The position numbers and the translations under genes are program-made. This document shows, piece after piece, positions 23,926 to 31,710 of a stretch of DNA of 41,475 nucleotides. The notes under the pieces are model-generated. The model was not told where the DNA came from. It made no database searches and worked only from the letters and a program-made list of their open reading frames with translations. Source of the DNA: a virus; the IMG/VR virus record IMGVR_UViG_3300042456_000578, positions 1 through 41,475 of that record, one strand, 5' to 3'. The number at the start of each line of letters is the position of its first letter. Within the stretch, counting starts at the first letter, position 1.

Positions 23926-24480
23926 ATGCCAATAGAAACAAGGGCCAGCCTGGATGCTTCTTCCAATGTCGTTCGTACTGAAACGAATATCGGAGCGAAT
24001 ACCGCAAAGCGTATTGGCGATTTGTTCCGTGCCTTATCGGATTCTGCCGTCTTGCTTGCCGAGCGTGGCTATGTGAGTGCTTCTTCAAAGACCCCTGCGA
24101 CTTTCACTCCTGCCGCTGCTAACACTCCTGAAAAGTTGACCTATACGATGGCCTCGGTTCTTGAGGGGGCATACAACACGGCCTTTGAGTCAAGCCCCTC
24201 CGTGAGTTGGAATGGCGATGCGGCTATTGCTTATCGTGTGAGTGCTATGGTTAACTTTGATGGCCCAAACAGCAAGGAATACTATTTCTACATCGCAAAG
24301 GATGGCGTTATTGACGAAACAACAAAAGTGTCCGTCCATTTGAGTTCACCTAACCCTCACTCCATCTCTTTGGAGTTGTTTTCCCAAGGGGCGCATTCTT
24401 ACGAGATTTACATTGAGCAGAAAGGTGGCACAGACCCCATTGACATCATTAACGCCCAACTGAACTTAATGTCGCTTTAA
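23926..24480 (+). CDS. putative tail fibre / virion surface protein
   Basis: A 184-residue protein. An N-terminal ETRASLDASSNVVRTETNIGANTAKRIGDLFRAL segment looks helical, followed by a beta-rich Ser/Thr domain (YNTAFESSPSVSWNGDAAIAYRVSAMV, YYFYIAKDGVIDETTKVSV) resembling C1q- or TNF-like head-binding domains of small fibre proteins. It overlaps the next start by one base. Exact function is unknown; a receptor-binding or fibre role is inferred from composition and position. Confidence 0.5.
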   Translation: MPIETRASLDASSNVVRTETNIGANTAKRIGDLFRALSDSAVLLAERGYVSASSKTPATFTPAAANTPEKLTYTMASVLEGAYNTAFESSPSVSWNGDAAIAYRVSAMVNFDGPNSKEYYFYIAKDGVIDETTKVSVHLSSPNPHSISLELFSQGAHSYEIYIEQKGGTDPIDIINAQLNLMSL

Positions 24481-24995
24481 TGGCTCTTCAAAGGCTCACA
24501 TCGTTTTCGTTCGGGCAGAGGCTCTTGACCTTGAATTATGGAGGCACGGAGGTCTATTATGTCCCCTATGCCCACTTGATATCCTTTGAGTACGACCCCA
24601 CGAACTTAGACCCCAAGGTTTACATCTATTTGCACGGCACGCTTGACAATGTTTTGTCGGTGTCTCAATCCGAACTCATTGCCTTGGGGAGCAGCATTGG
24701 AGCGTTCCTGGCATCGTTGCAGGGTTCGGTGACAAATCAGTTGTTTTGGTTTGATATATGGGCCAACTTTATGGCTCGTGCCACGGCTGGGTCTGCTCTT
24801 GCCCCCGAACTCGTAAGCACTTGCGGTCGGTATTTCCGATACGAATTGAATCCTCCTCTGGTACCTACGGCCACGGAGGATTATGCCGACTTCTGGTACT
24901 TCAATCAGCGATGCGACAACGATAGTGCTACCGTGAAAGAGGTTGTTTCCTATAATTGCATCTTAACTCGTTTTTCAATCTTAAATCCAAATTAA
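24480..24995 (+). CDS. hypothetical protein, paralogue of the 26321-26575 product
   Basis: A 171-residue protein. Its first 84 residues match the small gene downstream of the fibre: both start MAL, share a LxLxY.gx.yy.pY...IS.E.D segment, a V.IYL.GTLD core and an S..dLiALGs...AFlAsL ending. The second half (FWFDIWANFMARAT...) has no counterpart there and carries three cysteines. A gene duplication with one copy extended or truncated is likely. Role unknown; perhaps a fibre-associated or tail-tip component. Confidence 0.55.
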   Translation: MALQRLTSFSFGQRLLTLNYGGTEVYYVPYAHLISFEYDPTNLDPKVYIYLHGTLDNVLSVSQSELIALGSSIGAFLASLQGSVTNQLFWFDIWANFMARATAGSALAPELVSTCGRYFRYELNPPLVPTATEDYADFWYFNQRCDNDSATVKEVVSYNCILTRFSILNPN

Positions 24996-24996
24996 A

Positions 24997-26286
24997 ATGT
25001 CCACCCCTTCTCTTTTGAATGTCCCTTATCGTCTTAAAGCCGGGACTCTTTATAGCCAAATCCCCGAAACGGGCTTGGGCGATTTTGCGGTTACTCGTTC
25101 TGCGAGTAATGTAGCGACAAGGATTAATTCGCTTGGCTTTATTGAAACTGTTGCCGATAATGTCCCTCGCCTTGACTATCCCCTTGGTGGGGCGGTGAAT
25201 GGGTGTCCTGCGCTGCTTGTAGAGCCGAGTGCGCAGAACATTTGTTTGCAGAGCGCCGATTTTAACACGACTTGGCTTGCTCAAAATTCGGCAACGGTAA
25301 ACACGAATACAGCCATTTCCCCCGATGGCACACAAAATGCAGACACGATTAACCTTGCAGCGGTTAATGATTCGCGGGTTAGGCAAACAATAACGGTTGC
25401 TAACTCAACGACTTACACAATAAGTTGTTTTTACAAAAACATTGCGCTAACGGCAGGGCAGACATTTCGTATGCGTTTTAACAATGCTGTTGTTGCTCCA
25501 AACAATTTTATTGCCGCTGCGGTGATTGACCTTGCGGCAGGTACTGCGACTTATTCTTTAACAGGCACTTCTGGGACAGGGTTTTCGGGGACTGCAACAG
25601 GCCGTGTTGATAATTACGGCAATGGTTGGTACAGGGTTTCGTTAACATTTACGGTTGGGACCGGTGGTGGAGCCGCTGGAATTTTTGAGGCCGCAAGCGT
25701 TGACCCCGGAGCAGCTCGCTCCTTCTACGCTTGGGGCGCACAATATGAAGCAGGCTCCATCGCAACCTCCTACATCCCCACCACCACCGCAGCCATCACT
25801 CGTGGTGCGGATGTGATAAGAAAGACGGGAATCACATCTCTTATCGGTCAATCCGAAGGGGCCGTTTACTTTGAGGTTGAGGTTACGGATGAGGCGAGAA
25901 ATAAGTGGTTTTGTACTTTGGATAGCGCATCAGGCTCGTTTATCCAAATGTGGGTTAATCCGTCAAGACAAATTAATGCGCAAATAAACAATTCTGGAAC
26001 AATAGTTGTGTTCCCATTAACGTCTTCAGTATTAGCCATTGGCTATCATAAAGTCGCTTTTGCGTACAATACAGCAACAAACGGGTGTATTATGTATGTT
26101 GATGGGGTTCAAAACCCGGTAGCAACAAGGACTGTTGGTTCTCCAGGCCTTCCTGCCTTTAACAATATGACATTTGGGGGATATATATCAGGAATAACCG
26201 AATCCGTTAAAGCCCATGTCCGTGCAGGAGCCGTTTATCCCAACCGCCTCTCGGATACTGAACTCGCAACCCTCACGGCCCCATAA
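24997..26286 (+). CDS. tail fibre / receptor-binding protein with two carbohydrate-binding-like domains
   Basis: A 429-residue protein starting 1 base after the previous stop. Residues about 75-265 contain a phage-typical CBM-like domain (AQNICLQSADFNTTWLAQN, ISPDGTQNADTI, FYAWGAQYEAGSIATSYIPT). Residues about 285-425 look like a LamG/concanavalin-like sandwich (AVYFEVEVTDEARNKWFCTLD, YHKVAFAYNTATNGCIMYVDG). Such proteins bind host surface glycans and set host range. Gly/Ala/Thr-rich tracts and an AT-richer 3' half are noticeable. Confidence 0.8.
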   Translation: MSTPSLLNVPYRLKAGTLYSQIPETGLGDFAVTRSASNVATRINSLGFIETVADNVPRLDYPLGGAVNGCPALLVEPSAQNICLQSADFNTTWLAQNSATVNTNTAISPDGTQNADTINLAAVNDSRVRQTITVANSTTYTISCFYKNIALTAGQTFRMRFNNAVVAPNNFIAAAVIDLAAGTATYSLTGTSGTGFSGTATGRVDNYGNGWYRVSLTFTVGTGGGAAGIFEAASVDPGAARSFYAWGAQYEAGSIATSYIPTTTAAITRGADVIRKTGITSLIGQSEGAVYFEVEVTDEARNKWFCTLDSASGSFIQMWVNPSRQINAQINNSGTIVVFPLTSSVLAIGYHKVAFAYNTATNGCIMYVDGVQNPVATRTVGSPGLPAFNNMTFGGYISGITESVKAHVRAGAVYPNRLSDTELATLTAP

Positions 26287-26305
26287 AAACTCGCCCATTC
26301 ATCCA

Positions 26306-26313
26306 TAAATTTG
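26306..26313 (+). promoter_or_regulatory. -7 element TAAATTTG, leaderless layout
   Basis: TAAATTTG ends 7 bases before ATG 26321 in the gap after the fibre gene, so transcripts from here would start close to the ATG. Confidence 0.55.
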
Positions 26314-26320
26314 ACGCACT

Positions 26321-26575
26321 ATGGCACTACCTACCTTAACCGCAACATCCTTCGCAGCAACGCAATTACGGCTCACATACGCTGACGGAAGGCAATATTT
26401 CCTTAATTATCGGGACATTATCTCCACGGAGCTTGATGCAACCGATGGCATTACAAAGGTGCGGATTTACCTTTCGGGTACTTTGGACGAGTCCATATTC
26501 GTCTCCAATGCAGACCTTGTGGCCCTTGGTACCACCGCAGCGGCATTCATCGCAACCCTCAACACTTACCTGTAA
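26321..26575 (+). CDS. small paralogue of the 24480-24995 product
   Basis: An 84-residue protein made entirely of the domain shared with the N-terminus of the gene before the fibre (KVRIYLSGTLDESIF against KVYIYLHGTLDNVLS, and DLVALGTTAAAFIATL against ELIALGSSIGAFLASL). It overlaps the holin start by one base (TAATG). Small proteins next to fibres can be fibre chaperones or attachment proteins; that is conjecture. Confidence 0.6.
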   Translation: MALPTLTATSFAATQLRLTYADGRQYFLNYRDIISTELDATDGITKVRIYLSGTLDESIFVSNADLVALGTTAAAFIATLNTYL

Positions 26576-26883
26576 TGGATATCAAGCAGGTATTGACGGA
26601 ACTCGGCATTAATGTCGGGATGTCCGTAGGAGGCTTTCTCGGAAGCCTCGTCCTCGTAGGAAAGCAAAAGGGAGCGTCTTTACGCACCCAGCTCTTCTCC
26701 ATCCTCGCAGGAACTTTATCTGCCAATTACCTTACCCCTCTCGCTATCACCTTCCTTGGTATTGAACTTGAATCCGCTCAATTCGCTATGGCCTTCCTTG
26801 TTGGCTTCAGCGGCTTGAGGGTCGTGGAAACGCTCTCCAATTACTTCCATAAGAAAGTTGAATCCAAAGGCAATGAGTCTTGA
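26575..26883 (+). CDS. putative holin
   Basis: A 102-residue protein with three hydrophobic stretches (VGMSVGGFLGSLVLVG, LFSILAGTLSANYLTPLAITFLG, AMAFLVGFSGLRVVETL) separated by a basic patch (KQKGASLRTQ). The layout and GxxxG-type first segment resemble LydA-type phage holins. It sits immediately before the GH19 lysozyme and overlaps its start, the usual holin-lysin pairing. It would form inner-membrane lesions that release the endolysin. Confidence 0.75.
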   Translation: MDIKQVLTELGINVGMSVGGFLGSLVLVGKQKGASLRTQLFSILAGTLSANYLTPLAITFLGIELESAQFAMAFLVGFSGLRVVETLSNYFHKKVESKGNES

Positions 26884-27481
26884 GCAACGCCTTTCCCCAA
26901 GAGTTCCCAAGCTCGTTATAGACCGCTTCCTTGAAATACAGGAGCGGTTTTCTATTAATACCGACCTTCGGATTGCTCACTTCTTTGCACAAACGGCCCA
27001 CGAATCGGCCAACTTCACCACAACCAAGGAGAACTTCAATTACTCCGCCTCACGGCTCTTAAAGGTCTTCCCAAGGCATTTCAACAAGGACACGGCCAAG
27101 TTATACGCAAGGGATTACATCGCCATAGCCAACAAGGTCTATGCGAACCGCTTTGGCAATACCGAACTTGGGGATGGATGGAAATACCGAGGCCGTGGGT
27201 ACATTATGACCACCTTCAAGGCCAATTACGCTGAACTTGACAAGCTCGTCCCCGAAGACCTTTTAGAGAACCCCGAACTCGTGGCCGGGAGGTATGCGAT
27301 GCTATCGGCGGGCTACTTCTGGCATAGCCGTAAACTCAACGCCCTTGCCGACAAAGGCTCCGATATCGCAACGATTACCCGAATCACCAACAAGATAAAC
27401 GGAGGCATCATCGGCCTGGATGACCGCATCGCTAAGTTCAACGAGTTCTACGACCTGCTCACCAAAGGCCCAACCGCTTAA
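26873..27481 (+). CDS. GH19-family endolysin (lysozyme)
   Basis: A 202-residue glycoside hydrolase family 19 protein that cleaves peptidoglycan glycan strands. AHFFAQTAHESANFTTTKEN (about 35-54) holds the catalytic Glu of HES. WKYRGRGYIMTTFKANY (103-119) is the family's conserved core, and ITRITNKINGGIIGLDDRI the C-terminal helix with the NGG turn. ATG 26873 overlaps the holin end; an upstream in-frame ATG at 26858 would add five residues. No signal peptide is seen, so export would depend on the holin. Confidence 0.93.
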   Translation: MSLEQRLSPRVPKLVIDRFLEIQERFSINTDLRIAHFFAQTAHESANFTTTKENFNYSASRLLKVFPRHFNKDTAKLYARDYIAIANKVYANRFGNTELGDGWKYRGRGYIMTTFKANYAELDKLVPEDLLENPELVAGRYAMLSAGYFWHSRKLNALADKGSDIATITRITNKINGGIIGLDDRIAKFNEFYDLLTKGPTA

Positions 27482-27482
27482 T

Positions 27483-27490
27483 TATATTTG
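27483..27490 (+). promoter_or_regulatory. putative -7 element TATATTTG
   Basis: TATATTTG starts right after the lysozyme stop and precedes the small gene at 27510 by 19 bases. Confidence 0.5.
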
Positions 27491-27509
27491 AACCACAAAA
27501 CGATTCATT

Positions 27510-27671
27510 ATGCCACTCACTAAAGCCAAGGGTTATGGGAAAAAAGCCACCCAAAAAGCCGTCTCCAAAAACATCAAAGAGCTTACAGAAGCCAACAAGT
27601 CCAAGCCTAAAAGCAAAAAGCGAAGTAAGGGTCAGATTGCCGCTATTGCCTATTCTGCTGCACGCAAGTAA
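27510..27671 (+). CDS. small basic protein ending in an IAAIAYSAARK-type motif
   Basis: A 53-residue Lys-rich protein (about a third Lys or Arg) beginning MPLTKAKGYG and ending KGQIAAIAYSAARK. Short phage and bacterial proteins with the C-terminal helix 'QxxAIAxSxAR' after a Lys/Ser-rich region are common, and this one has a clear promoter-like element before it. It may bind nucleic acid, given its charge. It lies between the lysozyme and a small acidic gene. Confidence 0.7.
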   Translation: MPLTKAKGYGKKATQKAVSKNIKELTEANKSKPKSKKRSKGQIAAIAYSAARK

Positions 27672-27677
27672 TTTTGA

Positions 27678-27941
27678 ATGCTGAATAAGATGGAGAACAA
27701 TACCGTAAAAATCCGCTTTGAGATTGACCTTGACCTCCTAAGCAAGCTTGAGGACTTGGCCGAAGAGACGGGGCAGACCATTAAGGAGACAATGGTTAAG
27801 GCTTTGACCGATTACGTTGAACTCTACGAGGACACGGGTGCGGAGTCGCTTGGCGATCACCTGGAGCCTTACGAGACCACCGAGGAGCTTGACGAGGATG
27901 GGCAGATAATTCGGGTATTCCCCGAAGACGATGGCTGCTAA
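27678..27941 (+). CDS. small acidic protein with possible ribbon-helix-helix N-terminus
   Basis: An 87-residue protein. The N-terminal half (VKIRFEIDLDLLSKLEDLAEETGQ, TIKETMVKALTDYVELYE) has the strand-helix-helix pattern of CopG/Arc-like DNA-binding proteins. The C-terminal half is acidic. A second ATG at 27690 (MENNTVK) is possible. If it is a repressor, it could regulate the lysis block; this is inference. It overlaps the spanin-like gene by 11 bases. Confidence 0.55.
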   Translation: MLNKMENNTVKIRFEIDLDLLSKLEDLAEETGQTIKETMVKALTDYVELYEDTGAESLGDHLEPYETTEELDEDGQIIRVFPEDDGC

Positions 27942-28482
27942 CGACAAGGGCTACATCCCCTACCGGGGCATCCTGTTCGTTGTCCTGCCCATCGCCATAG
28001 GGCTTGGTTTCCTCATTTACACGATGAAGGATTCTCCCAAGCAAATCATTGACAAGCAACAATGCATCATTGACTCCTTAGAGCATCGTGTGGCCCCTTT
28101 ACAGACCCGTAGAGACACGATAAGGCAAGAGATTGTAAAGACGCAAATCAAATGGCGTGAGAGGCTCATAGAGGCTTATGAAGAGCCTGAGACGATATGG
28201 GTGGAGGCGTATGTCCCCTTGATGCTTGACTCCTGCCAGGAGGTCGGCAAATTGCTTGCTATGCAAGTGGGGATTGGGGACTCTCTGCTTAGAACCTATG
28301 ACTCCCTGCTGATTGCATACAAGGCCAAGGACTCGGCTTGTGTCAAGGCCATTGCCACGAAGGACAGTTTGGCTTTGGCCTATAAGGAAAAGTGGGCGCA
28401 AGAAAGAAAAAACGGGCGCATTTACAGAGTAAGTGCAATAATCGGGAGCGCATTGCTTGGCTCTACTTTGTTTAAGAAATAA
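27931..28482 (+). CDS. putative inner-membrane spanin (Rz-like)
   Basis: A 183-residue protein with one N-terminal membrane segment (GILFVVLPIAIGLGFLIYTM, about 13-32) followed by a long charged coiled-coil-like region (QQCIIDSLEHRVAPLQTRRDTIRQEIVKTQIKWRERL) and a repeated DSL motif (SLLRTYDSLLIAYKAKDS, ATKDSLALAYKEK). The topology matches i-spanins that disrupt the outer membrane in lysis. A short hydrophobic C-terminus (IIGSALLGSTLF) is unusual. No separate lipoprotein o-spanin was found nearby; a small lipoprotein exists at 37066-37260 on the other strand. Confidence 0.6.
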   Translation: MAANDKGYIPYRGILFVVLPIAIGLGFLIYTMKDSPKQIIDKQQCIIDSLEHRVAPLQTRRDTIRQEIVKTQIKWRERLIEAYEEPETIWVEAYVPLMLDSCQEVGKLLAMQVGIGDSLLRTYDSLLIAYKAKDSACVKAIATKDSLALAYKEKWAQERKNGRIYRVSAIIGSALLGSTLFKK

Positions 28483-28486
28483 TCCC

Positions 28487-28598
28487 TATATTTGTCACAC
28501 CACTTTTAGGGTTGTGGTTTTCATTGGAATGCCCGTGAGTAGGCTTTAGGGTGCCGAAAGCGGGCTTTTTCCATTAATAATGGATAAACCTTATGGCT
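28487..28598 (+). other. inter-operon region with a -7 element and two hairpins
   Basis: TATATTTG (28487-28494) follows the spanin stop. Downstream, ACCAC/GTGGT (28499-28503 and 28514-28518) and GCCCG/CGGGC (28531-28535 and 28561-28565) form hairpins, the second followed by TTTTT (28566-28570). It contains no plausible gene. It may be a bidirectional terminator for the converging operons, or encode a short RNA of about 75 nt from the -7 element to the T run. Confidence 0.55.
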
Positions 28599-28733
28599 TT
28601 AATCCATCCATTTGCCATCATTCATTAGATGCCAAAAGCGATGACGAATTACTTGTATGATAAGGTCAAGCAAGGAGTCTGCATAGTAAATACCTTCCTT
28701 GCAATGCAATTGAAATTTGTATTCTTTATTCAT
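28599..28733 (-). CDS. small hypothetical protein, last gene of the minus-strand operon
   Basis: A 44-residue open frame from ATG at 28733 to TAA at 28599-28601, 13 bases downstream of the phosphoesterase stop and in the same orientation. The peptide (MNKEYKFQLHCKEGIYYADS, then LLDLIIQVIRHRFW) has an ordered amphipathic pattern and a His/Trp-rich end, which is unlike random reading. Function unknown. Confidence 0.55.
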   Translation of the reverse strand: MNKEYKFQLHCKEGIYYADSLLDLIIQVIRHRFWHLMNDGKWMD

Positions 28734-28746
28734 ACAAAAGCATTAA

Positions 28747-29622
28747 TTAATAGAACCTATCGCAGGGAGTGAATGTGGCGAAGACCTGGACTTCCGGCCC
28801 ACGCCGATTCTTGGACTTCTCTCGCTCCACTTTAAGCTTCATCCAATATCCGCCCAAAGGCTTCGGGCCTCTTGCACGCTCAACGTGAAAGCCCATGTAC
28901 CCGTCTGCCCATTCTTCTTTGTACGTTGCCGTGCGTACTTGATGAACAGGCTTTTGAAGCAGCATTTTGGTTGAACGGTCATATCGGTGAATTATGTTTT
29001 GGTGGTAATAAAGTTCGTGAACGTGGCCCTGCCAAGTGCAATCATAGCCTTCCACCATAGCGAGAATCCGCTGATCTGAAATTACTCCCTTGGTAACAAT
29101 TCCTCCGCCTGCACTCCCATGATAATAATGTGTTACGAAATTGCTGGTGTGCAAGGAGTCGTAATGCATCTTGAAATCAATAACGCCCCCATAGCCTCCT
29201 ATCTCCACCTTGCTACCGCAGGAGTGGTTGAGGATAGCGACAAAGCGTTGCAGGATGTCGGTCTCTTGGTGATGGATAATACTCGTTTCGTGGTTGCCAT
29301 AGCCCACCAAAAGGATGATGTCGGCATACGGCTTGAACCACTCCACCGCCGTGTCCACGATGGAGTCCAGGTACCGCCCATTGTTGTGTTCGGGGCGAAT
29401 GTCTTCCTTGCTCCTGCGTGGATCGCCCTTGCCCTGCATTAAACAAAAAAAGTCACCATTGACGATGACTTTGACATTCCTTCTCTTTGCTTCTTCCAAA
29501 TGGTTCTTCAACAGCTCCCGGTCGCACTTGGGGTTGTCCCAATGGAGGTCGGACATGAGGAGAAACTCTTGCTCTCTACCGCAATCCACGGAGTGAACAT
29601 TCTTGCTGTGTTTCGTTATCAT
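28747..29622 (-). CDS. calcineurin-like metallophosphoesterase
   Basis: A 291-residue protein with the full metallophosphoesterase motif set: LLMSDLHWDN (Asp25, His27), IVNGDFF (Asp57), GYGNHET (Asn110, His111) and QGHVHE (199-202). It hydrolyses phosphoester bonds with two metal ions; phage members include DNA repair, 3'-5' exonuclease and nucleotide-processing enzymes. The region after GHVH is basic and ends FATFTPCDRFY. It is the penultimate gene of the early operon. Confidence 0.88.
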   Translation of the reverse strand: MITKHSKNVHSVDCGREQEFLLMSDLHWDNPKCDRELLKNHLEEAKRRNVKVIVNGDFFCLMQGKGDPRRSKEDIRPEHNNGRYLDSIVDTAVEWFKPYADIILLVGYGNHETSIIHHQETDILQRFVAILNHSCGSKVEIGGYGGVIDFKMHYDSLHTSNFVTHYYHGSAGGGIVTKGVISDQRILAMVEGYDCTWQGHVHELYYHQNIIHRYDRSTKMLLQKPVHQVRTATYKEEWADGYMGFHVERARGPKPLGGYWMKLKVEREKSKNRRGPEVQVFATFTPCDRFY

Positions 29623-29625
29623 AGG

Positions 29626-29841
29626 TTAGGTTAAGAGTGGGTCATCGTAAAGGTCATCCATTTCAACCTTAAAATCGGTCAGTACCGCATCAACTCGCTC
29701 CTGCATCTCTGGTTCATCGCTGAAAGTGTGGTGTTTAAGTTCGGCCAAGGCGAGGTACATCGCAGGGGCTTGGATGGCCTTCTTGTAATTGACCATATCC
29801 TGCTCGTTGTTCGTGTCAAACTCAATCGTTATTTTGGCCAT
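29626..29841 (-). CDS. small conserved-type hypothetical protein
   Basis: A 71-residue acidic protein. MAKITIEFDTNNEQDMVNYKKAIQ followed by a helix (APAMYLALAELKHH) matches the pattern of a small phage protein that starts with 'xxxFEFNLPxDxxdfexa...yylaLxdf'. Its ATG overlaps the ParB-like gene end by 20 bases. Function unknown. Confidence 0.65.
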   Translation of the reverse strand: MAKITIEFDTNNEQDMVNYKKAIQAPAMYLALAELKHHTFSDEPEMQERVDAVLTDFKVEMDDLYDDPLLT

Positions 29842-30418
29842 TGTGTTTTTTTAGGAGGTAAACAACCGCTTCTTCAAAGGTTTCGGCCAAAGATAAAAGT
29901 TCATCCCTCACATAGAGAAACTCCTTCTTGTTAAATCGGAGGATAATCTTCTGGGCCTTAGCGTTGTCCTTCCGCTCCTCTTCCTGTTCCAACTCTTTTT
30001 CAATCTCTTCGGGCATCTGCCAGACATCTATGCCGCAATCGGCCAGGAGTTGAGCATCCCATTCATTCGCCAAGGCATCGTAATCGTAATCCCCAAAGGC
30101 TGAGTTGTCCTTCAGAGCGATGGCCTTCAGTTTCTCCAAGGGCGTGTCTGCGGAGAGAACCTTGCAGGGGGCCGAATCGTAATTCAGTTCCTTCAAGGCT
30201 TTGAGCCTCATATTGCCCCCAATGACCACGAATGTTTCCTCCAAAGGAAACACGATAAGCTCCCGAAGCTTGAGCATCTCTGGGTCATCCTTGAGGCTTT
30301 GGACGAGCTTGTGGAAGCGGTCATCCCGGATAAGCCTTGGGTTCTTAGGAAGCCCCTCTATCTGCCCGACATTGTTGCGGAGCTTATAGAGTTTGATCTC
30401 TTTGGTTTCGTTCAGCAT
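29822..30418 (-). CDS. ParB/Srx-like domain protein
   Basis: A 198-residue protein. The N-terminal half has the ParB-like core: LYKLRNNVGQIEGLPKNPRLIRDDRF, then LIVFPLEETFVVIGGNMRLKALKEL (the GGxxRxxAL motif), then PCKVLSADT and AIALKDNSAFGDYDYDALANEW. Such proteins in phages are often paired with a DNA methyltransferase, as here (6 bases upstream in the transcript). They may load or guide methylation, or regulate. The C-terminus is highly charged (EELEQEEERKDNAKAQK) and helical. Confidence 0.8.
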   Translation of the reverse strand: MLNETKEIKLYKLRNNVGQIEGLPKNPRLIRDDRFHKLVQSLKDDPEMLKLRELIVFPLEETFVVIGGNMRLKALKELNYDSAPCKVLSADTPLEKLKAIALKDNSAFGDYDYDALANEWDAQLLADCGIDVWQMPEEIEKELEQEEERKDNAKAQKIILRFNKKEFLYVRDELLSLAETFEEAVVYLLKKHNGQNND

Positions 30419-30423
30419 CTCGG

Positions 30424-31704
30424 TTAAAATAGGTTCTTTACCGCTTCAATCCTTGCCTTTGCTATCTCAACATATTCAGCCTCCCGTTCTATCCCGACAA
30501 ACGCAAAGCCTTCCAACATGGCCGCCTTGCCCGTTGAGCCTGACCCCATGAACGGGTCGAGGACGATTCCGCCTGGTGGGGTTACAAGTCGGCAGAGATA
30601 GCGCATGAGGTCGGTTGGCTTGACGGTGGGGTGGTGGTTGCGTGATCCGCTTGTCCTGCCCGCCCCTGCCCTTGGGCTTTCCATCCCTGCGCTTCCTTCA
30701 ACACGATCCACGCATTCGCCCGCAGAACGCTCTTGCAATTTTTCACACCCCTCGTCCCTATCCGCTTTGCTTGCCTTGGCGCAGTAGAAGAAGCGAGCGG
30801 CGGAGCCGGAGTCGCCGCCATTGCTTGTGCCTTTGTACGCTTCCCAGTCCGTTGAAGCGCAAAAAGTTGATGCCTTGCGCCCGTGCTTGTCACCACCACC
30901 ACTCTTCGTGTCAGGAAACAACGCCACCACTTCCTCGCTCCCATCGTGGATGAAGTTGGCGGGCCAGCGGCCTGTTGGGTTATAGTTCTTAGGCTCAATC
31001 ATAGAATAATCCCCATAGACATTATTTCCCGTCAGGGGTGGTGTTCCAAAATTGGCGTGTTGATTTTTTTGAGTGCTTTCTTTTCTATCTTCCTCTGACA
31101 TAAAATCTACCCTACACCCATCCACGTTAATCGCACCCGTCCCGTGTTGCAGGACGTTCTCGGCTACCGTGCCAATCAAGGGCTTTCGAGCCACTGTAAT
31201 CGGTTCGAGTGCGGGTTTGAGTGCAGTCCCCCAGCCTTGCCATTGTTTTGCTTCGGGGGTGGCGGGGGTGGTGATGGTCGCTTGATTTTCTTGTTGTGGA
31301 CAGGCAATTTCGCTTTTGGATGTTCTCCAATTTTCATTAAAACCCACCACCTCACGCTCTACTCCTGCCGCCTTATCAATCGCCTTGCTTACGTCCAACG
31401 ACTTCGGAAACCCCGACCCGTACACCCAAGCAATCATGTCCCGAATCTCAAAGCCTGCGTCCTCAATCCGCACCGCCATTCGGTGCTGCGTCCTCGTTCC
31501 TGCAAATGCAAGAAGATGACCGCCCGGCTTCAAGACCCGAAGGCACTCGGCCCAAATCTCAACGCTTGGCACATCATAGTCCCACCGCTTGCCCATGAAG
31601 GACAACCCGTAAGGAGGGTCGGTTACAACCGAATCAACGGAGCAGTCGGGGAGGTTTCGGAGAACGCTTAGGCAATCTCCGTGGTGTAGGGTTAGTCTTT
31701 CCAT
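30424..31704 (-). CDS. beta-class DNA methyltransferase (adenine or N4-cytosine)
   Basis: A 426-residue SAM-dependent DNA methylase. The catalytic DPPY is at 29-32 in VTDPPYGLSF, and the SAM-binding DPFMGSGSTG is near 383-392, close to the C-terminus. DPPY first, FxGxG-like last defines the beta class. A variable target-recognition region lies between them (about 130-340). HHPTVKPTDLMRYL fits DNA-methylase motifs X/I. It may protect phage DNA from host restriction. The Ser-rich and Gly-rich middle includes two cysteines, and no cognate endonuclease is evident. Confidence 0.92.
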   Translation of the reverse strand: MERLTLHHGDCLSVLRNLPDCSVDSVVTDPPYGLSFMGKRWDYDVPSVEIWAECLRVLKPGGHLLAFAGTRTQHRMAVRIEDAGFEIRDMIAWVYGSGFPKSLDVSKAIDKAAGVEREVVGFNENWRTSKSEIACPQQENQATITTPATPEAKQWQGWGTALKPALEPITVARKPLIGTVAENVLQHGTGAINVDGCRVDFMSEEDRKESTQKNQHANFGTPPLTGNNVYGDYSMIEPKNYNPTGRWPANFIHDGSEEVVALFPDTKSGGGDKHGRKASTFCASTDWEAYKGTSNGGDSGSAARFFYCAKASKADRDEGCEKLQERSAGECVDRVEGSAGMESPRAGAGRTSGSRNHHPTVKPTDLMRYLCRLVTPPGGIVLDPFMGSGSTGKAAMLEGFAFVGIEREAEYVEIAKARIEAVKNLF

Positions 31705-31710
31705 TTTGTT

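Noticed and set aside
29888-29895. Minus-strand TATCTTTG as promoter of the 29626-29841 gene
   Set aside because: It lies inside coding sequence (LSLAETF codons), and one such octamer is expected by chance every few kb.
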